From assembly GCA_963556145.1 (NCBI GenBank), contig OY744467.1:1178001-1242000 (forward strand): 64,000 bases of DNA, in the 5' to 3' direction. Below are positions 1-10,462 of the stretch, piece by piece. The translations under genes and the position numbers were made by a program. The notes below the pieces were generated by a model, which saw nothing but the letters and a program-made list of their open reading frames with translations, did no database searches and was not told the origin of the DNA. Position 1 is the first letter of the stretch. The number at the start of each line of letters is the position of its first letter. This stretch comes from Hygrocybe punicea (Eukaryota > Basidiomycota > Agaricomycetes > Agaricales > Hygrophoraceae).

Positions 1-7
1 CTACAGT

Positions 8-775
8 ATGTACTTGATTGATGATTGTACTTCATTTATATGGACAATCCCACTTCCTTCCAAAGACATGGCTGCTCCTGCCTTTTGTGATTGGGAAACT
101 GCTTATGAATTGGAAACTGGACTGAAGGTTGGCATTTTTTGCACTGATAATGGTGAACTAAAGACCAATCAAATGGTGGATTGGTTTTGGACTCGTGGTA
201 CTCAACACCAGATAGGCTATGGCATGGGTATGGGTAAATCCTTACCTGTGAGGATCCATACCCGCCACGGATCGGGTATGGATACAGATTCTGGTATCTG
301 TCAGCTTTAAAACAAGCTCCAGAACAAGCAAAACGGTCAAGAATTGACTGAGATACAGCCAAAACACTGTTTGGGGCCTATTTCCACCATTTCTTAACCA
401 TTTCAGGTCATCCTTAGCTTGTTTTCATCCAGGATCCATGGGTAAAATCTGCAGATTTTTACCCATACCCTTGGGGGGTACGGATACGGATCGAAAAATT
501 TGGATCCATGGATTACCCTTGCCATTGCCTAACACCAGAACTGCCCCCCATACTTCAGCTCATATTGGATGTGTTGAACATGTCCATCGGACTCTATGAA
601 ATAAAGCTCATGCCATGCACATGCACATACACTGCAATTTCTTTCCGAATTGATGGGATGAACTCATCAACACTGCTTGTTTTCTTATGGTCCAAACCCC
701 ATCCCATTCTTTGCCCGATACCACCCCCTTCAAGGCTTACACTGGTTCTAAACCTGAATGCATCCTGAATGGGTA
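8..775 (+). pseudogene. Copia integrase core fragment, split by a MITE
   Basis: Residues such as YLIDDCTSF and FCTDNGEL match the retroviral-type integrase core, where the D of the D-N-G motif is a catalytic acidic residue. Reading continues to ...TRGTQHQ at about 210, is interrupted by the inserted element, and resumes near 540 with a THTSAHIGCVEHVHR-like segment typical of the region around the third catalytic residue. Downstream (about 595-775) the frame holds stops but still shows Copia-like pieces. The linker to reverse transcriptase is proline-rich and low in information. Confidence 0.75.
213..531. mobile_element. hAT-like MITE, 319 bp, with 8-bp target-site duplication
   Basis: The insertion begins TAGGCTATGGCATGGGTA and ends TACCCTTGCCATTGCCTA, an imperfect terminal inverted repeat of about 18 bp. 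It is flanked by identical 8-bp direct repeats ACACCAGA (205-212 and 532-539), the usual hAT duplication length. It has no coding capacity and is rich in GGGTA/TACCC and GGATCC motifs. Removing it rejoins the integrase reading frame region, which confirms the boundaries independently. Confidence 0.85.
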
Positions 776-994
776 TGAATCTAATTCGAAAGCATACTGC
801 TGTTATCATTGAGAATCCCATAAGGTTTTTTTGTCCTACCACATCTCCTTTATTGAATCACATGAGGGTGTTTCCCCCCTTCCCCCCCCTCATGCACCTC
901 CCCCCATTCCTTTACCACCTGATTTCCCTGTGGTTGATGACCTGCCTGTTCCTGTGTCAATGATGATGCTCCTGCTCCCAATCTACCCCCTCCT

Positions 995-2807
995 TTGCCT
1001 GCCATTGCTCCAGCTCGCCTTTGCCACCAACGCACCAATGCCATCGACCTTGTTGACCCTGCTTCCCTCCGTTCTTCTGATCATACTCACACACCTTCTG
1101 CCTGCCATGCTGCGCAACGTGCCACTATGGAATCTAGGGAGAGTGCTGCCCATGTCGAACAACAATGTGCCGATGCCAAACATCTTCGCCAGGAAGCTCA
1201 ACACAAGATCTTTTCTCAACTCCCCGACCTTTGCCAAGACAATATTGACCACCTCAAAGCGTTGTTCTCCTCCATGGACAACCCCTCCATCAATATTGCC
1301 TACCCTGACAAACCCACCTCCATCAAGGAAGCTATGGCATCTGGTGACGCTGCTGAATGGTCTGCTGCCCTTAAGGAGGAGTTTGGGTCAATTAAGTCCA
1401 TGGGCATTTACAAACTCGTTCCCCACTCTTCTGTCCCTGCTGGATGGAAGGTCATGAAAGGGAGACTGGTCTTCTTATGGAAACATAATGAACTTGGTGC
1501 TATCGTTCACTATAAGGCTCATTGGGTATGCCGTGGATTTGAAGTGGTTTATGGCCTAGACTACACAAATTCAACCTCACCTATGGCACGAATGGAATCT
1601 TTTCACATTCTACTCCACCTCAGTGCTGCCCTCAATTATGACATGCAACAGATTGATGTCAAGACCACCTCCTTGAATGGGCTTTTGCCGCCTGGCAAAA
1701 CTTGCTATATGGAACAGCCACCAGGTTTCAAGGAGGTTGGCTTCGAAGACTATGTCTGGGAGCTCCAGAAAGGTTTGTACGGTTTGAAGCAGGGTGGACA
1801 TGTTTGGAACAAGATGATGAACGACGCCATGCTTTCATGGGGCTTCACTTGCCTCATATGTGAACACTGCATCCACTTCCGCCACACTCCATTAGGCATT
1901 ATCTTTACAGCCATACATGTCAATGACTTCCTTTCTGTTGCTAGTGACAAAGCAGAGAATGAACAGTTCAAGACGCAACTATGTAGACATTGGGTCATCT
2001 CCGATTTAGGCAAGGCCAAATTCTGTCTTGGTATTGCGATCAAATGTGACCACATGACACGTTCTGTGCGTTTGTCGCAAACCGCACTTATGACCAAGTC
2101 ATCAGTAAGTTTGGCCTGTCGGATGCTCACCCTGTTCCTATCCCCATGGATCCACATCTGAAACTTTCCTGGGTTTCTGACCCCCCACGTATGCCTGAGG
2201 ATATCCACTGTCTCACGGTTGTACCCTATCGTGCGCTTGTCAGATCTTTGATGTATATCGCAATGGGGACCTGTCTGGACATCATGTTTGCCATCCAACA
2301 GCTTAGCCAGATTGCTACAGCCTCACCCATTGGGATGCCACTAAATGTGTCACATGATACCTGAAGGGCACTAGGCTTTTCAAGCTCCACCTTGGTGGAG
2401 AGCACGTTGCTGACCTCTCTGGGTATACTGACTCGAACTTTGCTAACTGTGTTGGTACCAGGAAGTCTACCTCCGGCTACTCTTTCTCCCTTGGCTCTGG
2501 TCTCATCTCCTGGTCTGCTCATAAACAAAAAACTGTCTCTACTTCTTGTGAATCTGAATACGTCGCTGCCGCCGAAGCTTCCAAAGAAACGGTCTGGCTC
2601 CATGCCCTTTTACTTGGCCTCGAACTTGGTCAAACTAGACCCACCTTACTCCACTGTGACAACAATGGTGCCATCATACTCACTGGCAACCCTTCTTTCC
2701 ATAATCGCATCAAACATATTGACGTCAAACACCCTTACATCTGTGAACACGTTGCCAACAATGAAATTGAGGTCAAATATGTCAACACTATGGGTATTCG
2801 TGCTTAG
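995..2807 (+). pseudogene. Copia reverse transcriptase - RNase H
   Basis: The 995-2161 frame carries the RVT_2-type reverse transcriptase: a KARWVCRGF-like block (here KAHWVCRGF), a VKTTSLNG block (normally DVKTAFLNG), EQPPGF and GLYGLKQ. The polymerase active site expected as YVDD reads HVNDF, so one catalytic Asp is lost. The frame shifts near 2145 into ALVRSLMYIAMGT (2146-2364) and again near 2355, where a TGA sits in the place of an Arg codon before YLKGTRL. RNase H follows (SGYTDSNFA, KSTSGYSF, SCESEYVA, IDVKHPYI). At least two frameshifts plus catalytic substitution mean it cannot work. Confidence 0.85.
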
Positions 2808-2845
2808 AATTCCATTCAAGGAGGAGTAATCTCCACGGTGAGGAG

Positions 2846-3093
2846 TGTTGGACTTCACATGTGTAGATTACATGATCGGGATGCGATTGGGACATGTGAT
2901 GTTGTTTATCTCATATCACCATCACACAGATGATTCTGCTACCTCAGTCGTTCTGTTCACAGCTGAGGTACATATTCCTCACATTGTATAGACCATCCGC
3001 TAACTGTATTATACTTAGCCTGACTAGGATACAGGTATAATACATAGTCGTTCTGTTCATGGCTGAGCCTGACTAGGATACAGTTTTAACACA
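2846..3093 (+). repeat. Probable Copia 3' LTR
   Basis: It starts TGTTGGACTTCACATG directly after a purine-rich tract and 38 bp beyond the pol stop, the expected arrangement of polypurine tract and LTR. I place the end at a TAACACA near 3093. Two partial internal repeats (TCGTTCTGTTC...GCTGAG; CTGACTAGGATACAG) lie inside. No 5' LTR is available for comparison, so the right boundary is uncertain. Confidence 0.5.
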
Positions 3094-4140
3094 ATCATTA
3101 CTACACAGCCAGCCAGTTGAGCTGTGCTGAGCTTAAGCTAGAAAAGTTAGTTTACAGGGCAAAAATAATTGAGCCGTAGCTTAGAAGTGGCGTGTTAAGC
3201 TTCAATTGGGATCAATTCATTGAGGGACTGAGTCCTAAACTGAACTTAAGCCTGGGACAAATCTAATTTAGAACTTAGCAAATTTGCAGATATGGCCTGT
3301 GGTTGTTTTCAAACTTGTGCCAGGTGCAAAATTGCATCCACTACTAGTAAGCCTAATTGGGATAACCAAGGTCCAAAGAAGCAAAAAAAAGAAACACACA
3401 TCAAGGGATTCAAACTCTCAAATCACATTACACTGTTACCCATCGGAAATTGTAGCTGTAACTACTGATCTATAGAAGACTTATGCTGATGGAATGTAAT
3501 AAACAATGGCCACCTTCTGCAGGCATATAATGGGGTCCAGCAATTGCTTATAAAATCTGTGCACACACTTGTTAAGGTAATTGTGTCAAATGTGGTCAAC
3601 TCAAGATAAATGAGATACACCCTCAGTTTAGTGCAATAAAATATATATCAGTTAATTCAAAACTCACGAAACACTACTGACAAACATTAGAACTAGTTTT
3701 CACAGCAAACTGAAGCAATAAATCACTTAACATGAGTCTCTACTACTTTTGACTACCAGAAAAGGCTTCGCTGATGCTTGACAAACATTACATAAGCAAG
3801 CCTTTTGCCACTTGCCCATAGCAACTGTGTAGGTTGCCACACTGCTATAATCACCAATCAAACTATCAGAGGATTTCTAATGTACATTTAGAACAAATTG
3901 TTCACAACAGATTTTTTTTTCACTCTAATTTCCCCCTAGAACAATGGTGATTCCATTGGTTTGTAGTGAACTGCAGGGGTATAGTGACCCTGTGGGTTTT
4001 TGGTCACAGGTAGCCACGGGTATGGGTATGGGTAGCCAAATCCGGACCTGGCCCAAACCCATACCCGTGGCATGGGTCACGCGGGTTTATCGGGAGTAGT
4101 GTCACGACCGCGTGACATCCAGTTTGCTCTCAACCAGCAA
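3094..4140. other. Intergenic, AT-rich, no gene seen
   Basis: No ORF with recognisable content. A perfect 13-bp inverted repeat, CCACGGGTATGGG (4014-4026) and CCCATACCCGTGG (4058-4070), lies among GGGTA-rich sequence resembling the hAT-like MITE termini at 213-531. It is probably another MITE end cut off by the assembly gap. Confidence 0.5.
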
Positions 4141-4340
4141 NNNNNNNNNNNNNNNNNNNNNNNNNNNNNNNNNNNNNNNNNNNNNNNNNNNNNNNNNNNN
4201 NNNNNNNNNNNNNNNNNNNNNNNNNNNNNNNNNNNNNNNNNNNNNNNNNNNNNNNNNNNNNNNNNNNNNNNNNNNNNNNNNNNNNNNNNNNNNNNNNNNN
4301 NNNNNNNNNNNNNNNNNNNNNNNNNNNNNNNNNNNNNNNN
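4141..4340. other. Assembly gap (200 N)
   Basis: Exactly 200 undetermined bases, the form of a scaffold gap; the true length may differ. It falls beside MITE-like GGGTA repeats, which may explain the assembly failure. The following 4341-4877 shows no gene. Confidence 0.99.
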
Positions 4341-4877
4341 CCATGACTATTGGTTTGAAAGATGTAGCAAGATTTTTAAAAATCTACTGTGAACAAGTTA
4401 TGTAGATTGAAGTTCTATCACACTTTTGTTATATGTGCTAAGGTTGAAATGTATTGGTAGAGGTTGCAGAAATATTTACCATTTCTTCTCAAACTTTCGT
4501 AGTCTGCCATGCGCACAAATAAAACCCAATTTGAAAGGGGATTGCCGGACCCCACATATAACAGGCAACCCAAAATGGCAAAGTGTGCTGGGCAATGCGC
4601 AGGTTAGCATAGGGTGACAGCAAGTTCATGCTGAGGGTGGTTTTGAATTGGTTCCCAGTGCAAAACTCGCTTAGTGCTTGGCACCAACTTGAACTGCCAG
4701 CTTTGCCCAGGCAGAATTTCAAATCCTCTTAGGCAGGCATTTGAGGCAATACTTAGTTTATAATTATTTTGGGGCTTGGCATAATTGATTTCTATGCTGA
4801 GTTTAGAAGCGGCAAAAATGCGCTGGGCGCACATCATGATTTACTATCCGGCAGTGTACAGCAACTTAAATAAAATA

Positions 4878-7168
4878 TCACAACGCCATGCCAGTGTGTG
4901 TGTGACGATCAAGGAAGCTATCTGAAAATGAAGATATAGCAATTTTGAGCAATCGACACTGCCAATGGCCTCTCAATTGGTCCCGCCATTTGTTCGCAGG
5001 AAGTGGCTGTCCTCCATTTTCGATTTCGGTCAGCCGTTTTTGGTACACATTCTCATTCCAAACTGTCCAGCGGCCATAATTTTCCCCACATTTAATTTCC
5101 TCATAGGTGGAGGCCAGTGGCCACCAGGACTTGATGGCTATCTGATCGCGGTTGCCTGAGATGACAAGTGTGAGATATAAGATACAGATACCCGATACTC
5201 GAATAACATACCTGTATAGCAAACATAGGCTCCAGAAATCAACATGAGTTCACTCTCACTCAGTTCATCATCCCACAGGCGGAGGTTATATTCTGGATCT
5301 TCAGCAAAAAAATTGCCACTTGCAGAGGAGGGACCTTGCAGTACGGTATCGAAGCTAGTTTCTTGTACAGCTAGATGCCATATGTTTCCTCCCCTGAGTA
5401 ATGCTGCGCGGCCTCTAGGGCTGCCAAGGACAACAGCACGCTGATGCAAGTATGCGTCGTAATCTCTTCTGGAAAATTGGTACCCAGAGAGGCAAATTGG
5501 GACTATGCTTGTAGTTGAGAATTGGGGTGAACAGCAGACCGATTCAGGAAGAAGAGTCCGGAATGGAATTCCTCGTTGCAGAAGGATGCGAGCAATCTCC
5601 AAATCACTGAGATCTGGGTGCATTCGACAAATATAGGGGGCGTCAGCAGAGTTTTTCACTGCGATTTTCCATGCGACTGTGGAATGCCGCCCGAAGTCAA
5701 CGATTAGCAGCCCAGATGAGAGGCGGTGGAGACACGTGATATGGACAGTGGCGGACAGAGCATGGCGATTCTCTTCGCTCAAGTCCCACAAGTCGTGTTG
5801 AGGTTGTCGACAGGAAATGAGGCATTTAAGAAATTCATGAGCAATGTTACCAAGTGGAACCTCGAAGATAGGATCATCCTGTTGTGGCAAGCCGATCAGC
5901 CGCAGAAATAGTTTCCTGGCCACAGGATCGACCAAGTTGGTTGCTACATTTGGGACAGGCAGAGGCGGAACGAAGCCATAATGTTCAGAGAGGATGTGAA
6001 TAGCTTCATGCAAGTCGGGTGTTTCTGCTGCAGGTACTTGATCATTATCAACGAGGGCGGGAGGTGATGGAGACCTCTGATGAGGTTGCAATGTAGGAGA
6101 ATAATGCACATCGACATCGACATCCTCACCCTCGTAGAAATCGTTATCCTCCTCCTCGTCTGGAGGCCCAAATGCCTTGCAGCAATCCCATTCATTCCAG
6201 AAAGGATCGTACCGCTTCTGCTGGTCGCCGTAATTACTCAGTGTGTCCTCCCTCGCATTCTTAAACACCGCTGTGCGCACCAGCTGCGGAGGGTCGTCAT
6301 CGTTCTCGATCCACTCAAACACCTGGGCGCTTTTGATGGGTGGTTTACGAGCATGATTCAGACGCGTCTGCCGAGCCACTGTGGTTTCCGTAACCAAGAT
6401 CTTAGCATTCAACTGATCGTGTTTGGCAAAGAAAGCCTGCCAGGTCTGGCGGGCTTGAGTTTTGGGAGTATGAGTGTCTGGGGGAGATAAGGGTTTTTGA
6501 GTGATGAACGTCGTCGCCTCCTGCAATTTGTGGGGTGGGGGAGCAAAGACTGAAAGCCAAGATTTAACTTCAGTCGCACGGCCCTCTTTTGTGCCCCAAG
6601 GATACCAAACAGGTATGTTATAGTAACAAAACCAATCGACGTTAGGCTGGTTTTGTTCTGCCTCGACCAAATCAAGAAAAAGACCGACACGAGGGTTATA
6701 CAGAGAATAATCACAGACGGTGGACGAGAGAACGCCAGCCAACCAGGCCTGGTCACACTTGGCGTCAGCCAAGAGCCTGAACCATTCCGGGACGACGTGG
6801 CCGGTTTTGTCGGTATAATTGTTTCCCACTGTGGCTAGGTAGGAGAGGATGGTTATCCATACCACAAACCAGTCTCGGGAGAGCACCGCTCGTTGCCAGG
6901 TTATGTTGGGATTCTTGTAGTGAAAGCGGCAACCCCATGCACACGGGTAGAAGGGGAGAAGTAGAGTGACCTGGTAACGGATATTCAATAGGCAGGTTGC
7001 TCGGGCGAGCATCTGCTCCAGCCGCACCCAACTTTCTACAAGCGCTGACTTGAGGAAAAATCCGTCCTTATCTTTCTCGAGGGGAGGTATATGCGCGAGG
7101 CAGTCGAACGGGTACCCAGTAAAGGACGGTTTGAGCGGTAAGAAGCTCATGTATCCAAAAGGAGCCAT
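4878..7168 (-). CDS. Two-exon gene, 744-aa protein of unknown function, apparently intact
   Basis: Exon 1 is 7168-5212 and exon 2 is 5155-4878, joined by a 56-bp intron (5156-5211) with gtatgt...tcatctcag ends; the join restores ...VCYTGNRDQIAIKSWW. Together they make 2235 nt, 745 codons with the stop. The start begins MAPFGYMSFLPLKPSF. The first 230 residues are rich in Trp/Tyr/Phe (RDWFVVW, VDWFCYYNIPVWYPWG). A Lys/Arg-rich stretch follows (about residues 245-300), then an acidic patch (PDEEEDNDFYEGEDVDVD), then a C-terminal region with FGRHSTVAWKIAV. I recognise no catalytic motif, signal peptide or membrane helix. From memory it resembles large families of unnamed Agaricomycete proteins. 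The long clean reading frame amid broken neighbours suggests a functional gene. Confidence 0.8.
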
Positions 7169-7319
7169 CCACCACTGGGGTCAGTGGAAATGATGGACTC
7201 GACATGTGGGTAAGAAAATGTTGGATATATGACGGTGATCGGGTGGTGGCGGTGGAGCATCGACATCGCACGAGCAGTTGGGAGAGTAAAAAATATTGCC
7301 ATTGAGGACAATGGCTCGT

Positions 7320-7760
7320 CCGCTTGGGCGGTGTAGTTCAAGTTCAAGTGTGGGCATGTATTAGTACCAGTAGTCGTTTTCAACTTGAACTGGCTTGAGC
7401 CTGTGTAGTCACGTGCCCGTCACCGCACAAAATCAACTTGAAGTTTTGAACTTGAACTTGAACAAGTTCAACTTGAAGTGAAACTTTTAAAGTATCTGAG
7501 CGACTTTTGGATTGCCAGAGTCGCTCGGGCCTGTCATTCTGGTTACCTGCGTACCTGCCTGGGGTCGTCGACCTTCTCGCCAACCTTCCCTGTCGATTCC
7601 CAGCTGGAGTTTAGGCCCCACACTGGCAGTGCTCAGGCATTGCTCTGGGTGAGGGGCCACTGGTCTTTGAGCGGATAACTGTACGATCACGATGATGATG
7701 GTGGGTTACTAAGGCACCAGTTGGTGGCCCAACGCTCCCCTGTTTTCTATCTTACATCCA
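7320..7760. repeat. Intergenic repeat: CAACTTGAA motifs and a relic of the ~220-bp unit
   Basis: Between 7320 and 7490 the words TTCAAGTT/AACTTGAA recur many times, forming self-complementary runs such as GAACTTGAACTTGAAC next to AAGTTCAACTTGAAG. From about 7560 the sequence matches the repeat between deaminases B and C (shared words GACCTTCTCGCCAACCT, GCGGATAACT, GGTGGGTT). Copies of this unit lie near three of the four deaminase genes. Confidence 0.6.
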
Positions 7761-7763
7761 TAG

Positions 7764-8913
7764 ATGTTACTACCAATTAGTTTGCAGCGACACATGATTC
7801 AAGTTACGTGCCACCTGATTATCACGATCAACATCGCTCAGGTTCAACTCGAACTCAACTTGAAGCCTGCCGTGGAATCTACGAAACCTTTTTGCAATGG
7901 ACAAGACACTGGCGTCGACCATCCGGAGTTTCGCATGCTCATGGTGCTGGTCGTAGCCAAGAACAACAGCAACCACCTACACATGTGTCGAATTCCACCA
8001 ACTCATGCTGTTTGGCTACCAGAGGGCACTTGCGGCAATTCGTGATAACGTCAATGGGACAATGTGCTCATCCAGATGCCGAGAAGAAGGAAAAGGAATT
8101 GGACGTTGAAACACCGTCAGCAAGCCGAAATTCCTTTGCAGTGTGCCATGACACTTTGGCATTTTACTCACTTACTTTGGCGCGCCGCATACTCCCTATT
8201 ACTTTGTTATCACCTGTCCATCTTGGATGTCTATGGACACCATCCCCCGCAGGCAGAATTGACGACATCGATGACGACGTGGACGAGGAATCAAGACCAC
8301 AAGAAGATTCACCGCCTGAGGGCCCGATTTATTTTACGTTTTTGCAATGGATTCGTCTGCAGGTTGTACCACTGGCATCTCTTCATGTCATGTCTCTTTT
8401 CAGTAATTGATGTCCTAACTATGTCAATATATCCCTCGTCGCTATGAGGAATCCCTGTACCTCCCCTGCGCCAATGGAACCATGGAATTACGATATCTAA
8501 ACTTGGCGAACAGCCCACCACCGCAGATGTAGCTTTGCCCTCAGACACTCCAGCATTCAATACTCAGGCTGCAATTCATTTGACCACAAAGGAAATGGCG
8601 AACACGGAGGCGAACTGGAGGGCGCCCAAGGCATGCAGTGTGCTCTCCGGCAAAGGAAAATATTGTGGAAATCAGCACTGCGAAACTTCCTTAGCAGTGC
8701 TTATGTACTTGTGCCAGCTGTTGCATCTCAAGAAATCCCGTTGAATGTGAAGTTATTAAGGTATCGTAATCTCTGTTTGGTTTCCTTGTGCTGATATATT
8801 ATTTTGTGAAGCCGTTGAATTGAAGCCTCATCGCCATGTCGAAGGACACCTGCCATGTTTGTTGGGACCTTCTTTCTCATCTGCCAGTGGGAGCACATAC
8901 CACTGATTTTTGA
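7764..8913 (+). pseudogene. Deaminase-fold (OTT_1508-like) relic, copy A
   Basis: Recognised by alignment to copies B and C. HPEFRMLMVLVVAKNN (7917-7970) matches their N-terminus. The sequence then jumps to FHQL...GYQRALAA (7992 on), lacking roughly 300 residues. CAMTLWHFTHLLW and CYHLSILD, then DDIDDDVDEE, appear in different frames. HCETSLAVL (H-x-E motif, codons 8676-8684) and CHVCWDLL (C-x-x-C, 8851-8862) are kept, with an intron between them as in the other copies. A TGA (8821-8823) stands where copy C has Arg. The internal deletion and several frameshifts make it non-functional. It is closer to B than to C in the acidic linker. Confidence 0.75.
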
Positions 8914-9323
8914 CTACGGGGCCTGTATTTCATGACCATAAATGACAATGCCTCGGAGGGAAGCAGTGGTGGCAGTGTGGTGGAGAAAAACGTATCATGT
9001 CGGCCACATTTACGACATGAATTCCCCAAGCTAATGGACAAGTAACCAGGCCAACCACGGTCGCACGCCTTCGGTGCAAAGTGTTTCGGGCATCAGTACT
9101 TGCAGTGAGGAAAGTAATGCCCCAGCTAACGTGAGACCATACCATGGTCGCAAGAAACCACTGTAATTCTAGCTATCTACTAGTTGAATCAAGCACATTT
9201 TCCGTCTAGTGGCCCAGTCCAGTTCCCTGTGAGAGTGACTCCCCAGTGACTCCAACACTCGGAGTCAGAACTTGCACCTTTTTTTTCCTCTCTACGGACC
9301 CAACCTGAATCCGCCTGGCCTAG
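8914..9323. other. Intergenic, nothing recognised
   Basis: About 410 bp between the deaminase relic and the first Plavaka exon. I found no terminal inverted repeat that I could defend as the Plavaka end. Confidence 0.4.
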
Positions 9324-10462
9324 ATGGATCGGCCACCTGCGTGGTGTCAAGCTTGCATTTGCAGACGCACCTTTTCATTACCACAAGCATATACATGTCA
9401 TAAACGCAGCTGTGAGAAGACGAAGAAACAGGTTTTTGGTGCTCTGGACAAAGCCAAAGAGGTTTGGCATAACAAAAAGCGTCGGAAATTGGAAAACAAG
9501 GCTGCAAATCAGGTTACCTGATCAAATACAACTCCAGATGAACCGTTAGCAGCTCTGAACGATGCCCCCCTAGCGCCGGAGGTGAGATTTATATTTTTTG
9601 GCTATTCTTTACTGAATATCCATCAGAGCATTTTCAACCACTCGTTTATGGATATTGATGATTTGGACCAATGCCTCGCTCAGCGCAGAGTTCGCCGAGA
9701 GCACCGCCAGCTACCCAAACACTATCGAGACGCTCTCCCTGAACCTCAAGCTGCCCTCCCTATGCCCTCTCTCCTCCTGGACTCCAACCCTATGCTAACT
9801 GTGCTACCACACCCCACAGCCTCAGTGGACCATGGCTCCTCCCCATCTCTCTCTCTCTCGAGAAAGATACTGAATTCAACCCAGAATATTTTTGGCCTCT
9901 TTCACCGGTATCGGGCAACTCATTTCCCGGAGCACGACCCAGACAGGAATGTAACTTCAGAGGACTTGATGAGTACACTTCCCGATACGTTATCCAGAGC
10001 TACAGGGGACTTGTACCATCCCTATCCAAACCTGTCCTTTTTTTTGCTAGGGGAATGGTATTGGAATGATGGAGCTAAGAAGTCGCAGTCGGGCTTCAGA
10101 AACCTCCTCAATATTATTGGTCATCCAGATTTTCGACCGGAGGCCATTGTGGGGACGAACTGGCTCCGTATCAATGCGCAGTTGGCTGGTGATATGCTGG
10201 GCCATACACCCAGCGATAGTGCCGATGAAGGTTGGGAGGATGAAATTCTCGCAGGAGACTGGATTGACACACCTGTCAAGATTGAGGTGCCGTTCCATAG
10301 TAGGACACTCCATCCAGGGCCACAGGAGTTTATGGCAGGGACACTTCGTCACCGCAAGCTGGTGTCGGTGATTCGGGAGAAGATTTCGAGCCCTTCGAGT
10401 CACCCCTATATCCACTTCGAGCCGTACAAATTGTATTGGCAGCGAAATGAAGCGTCTGAGCC
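9324..10462 (+). pseudogene. Plavaka-type transposase, copy 1, 5' part
   Basis: The first exon encodes a Cys/His cluster (C-x2-C-x3-F-x7-Y-x2-H-x4-C) followed by KKQVFGALDKAKEVW and KKRRK, the N-terminal zinc-finger and basic region of Plavaka (CMC/EnSpm-related) transposases. A TGA (9519-9521) interrupts it where an Arg codon is likely. After an intron (about 9581-9625), the second exon reads from MDIDDLDQ through RQLPKHYRDALPEP, FGLFHRY, YPNLSFFLLGEWYWNDG and HFEPYKLYW. The same blocks occur in copy 2 at 53700-54320. Coding stops at about 10462, where an LTR element begins. The DDE catalytic domain expected next is absent from this copy. Confidence 0.85.

Larger units (their letters stand above)
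1..3093 (+). mobile_element. Degenerate Ty1/Copia LTR retrotransposon, 5'-truncated by the window edge
   Basis: Integrase, reverse transcriptase and RNase H segments follow each other in Copia order on the plus strand and end at a TAG (2805-2807). A purine-rich stretch (2834-2845) precedes a TG-initiated sequence that I take as the 3' LTR. The frame is broken by stops, frameshifts and a MITE insertion (213-531), so the element is dead. The 5' LTR, gag and protease lie outside the window. Element identity is strong; the 3' LTR end is an estimate. Confidence 0.85.

Noticed and set aside
9180..9323. Plavaka terminal inverted repeat of copy 1
   Set aside because: CACT/AGTG words are present but have no matching inverted partner near 14180-14300.
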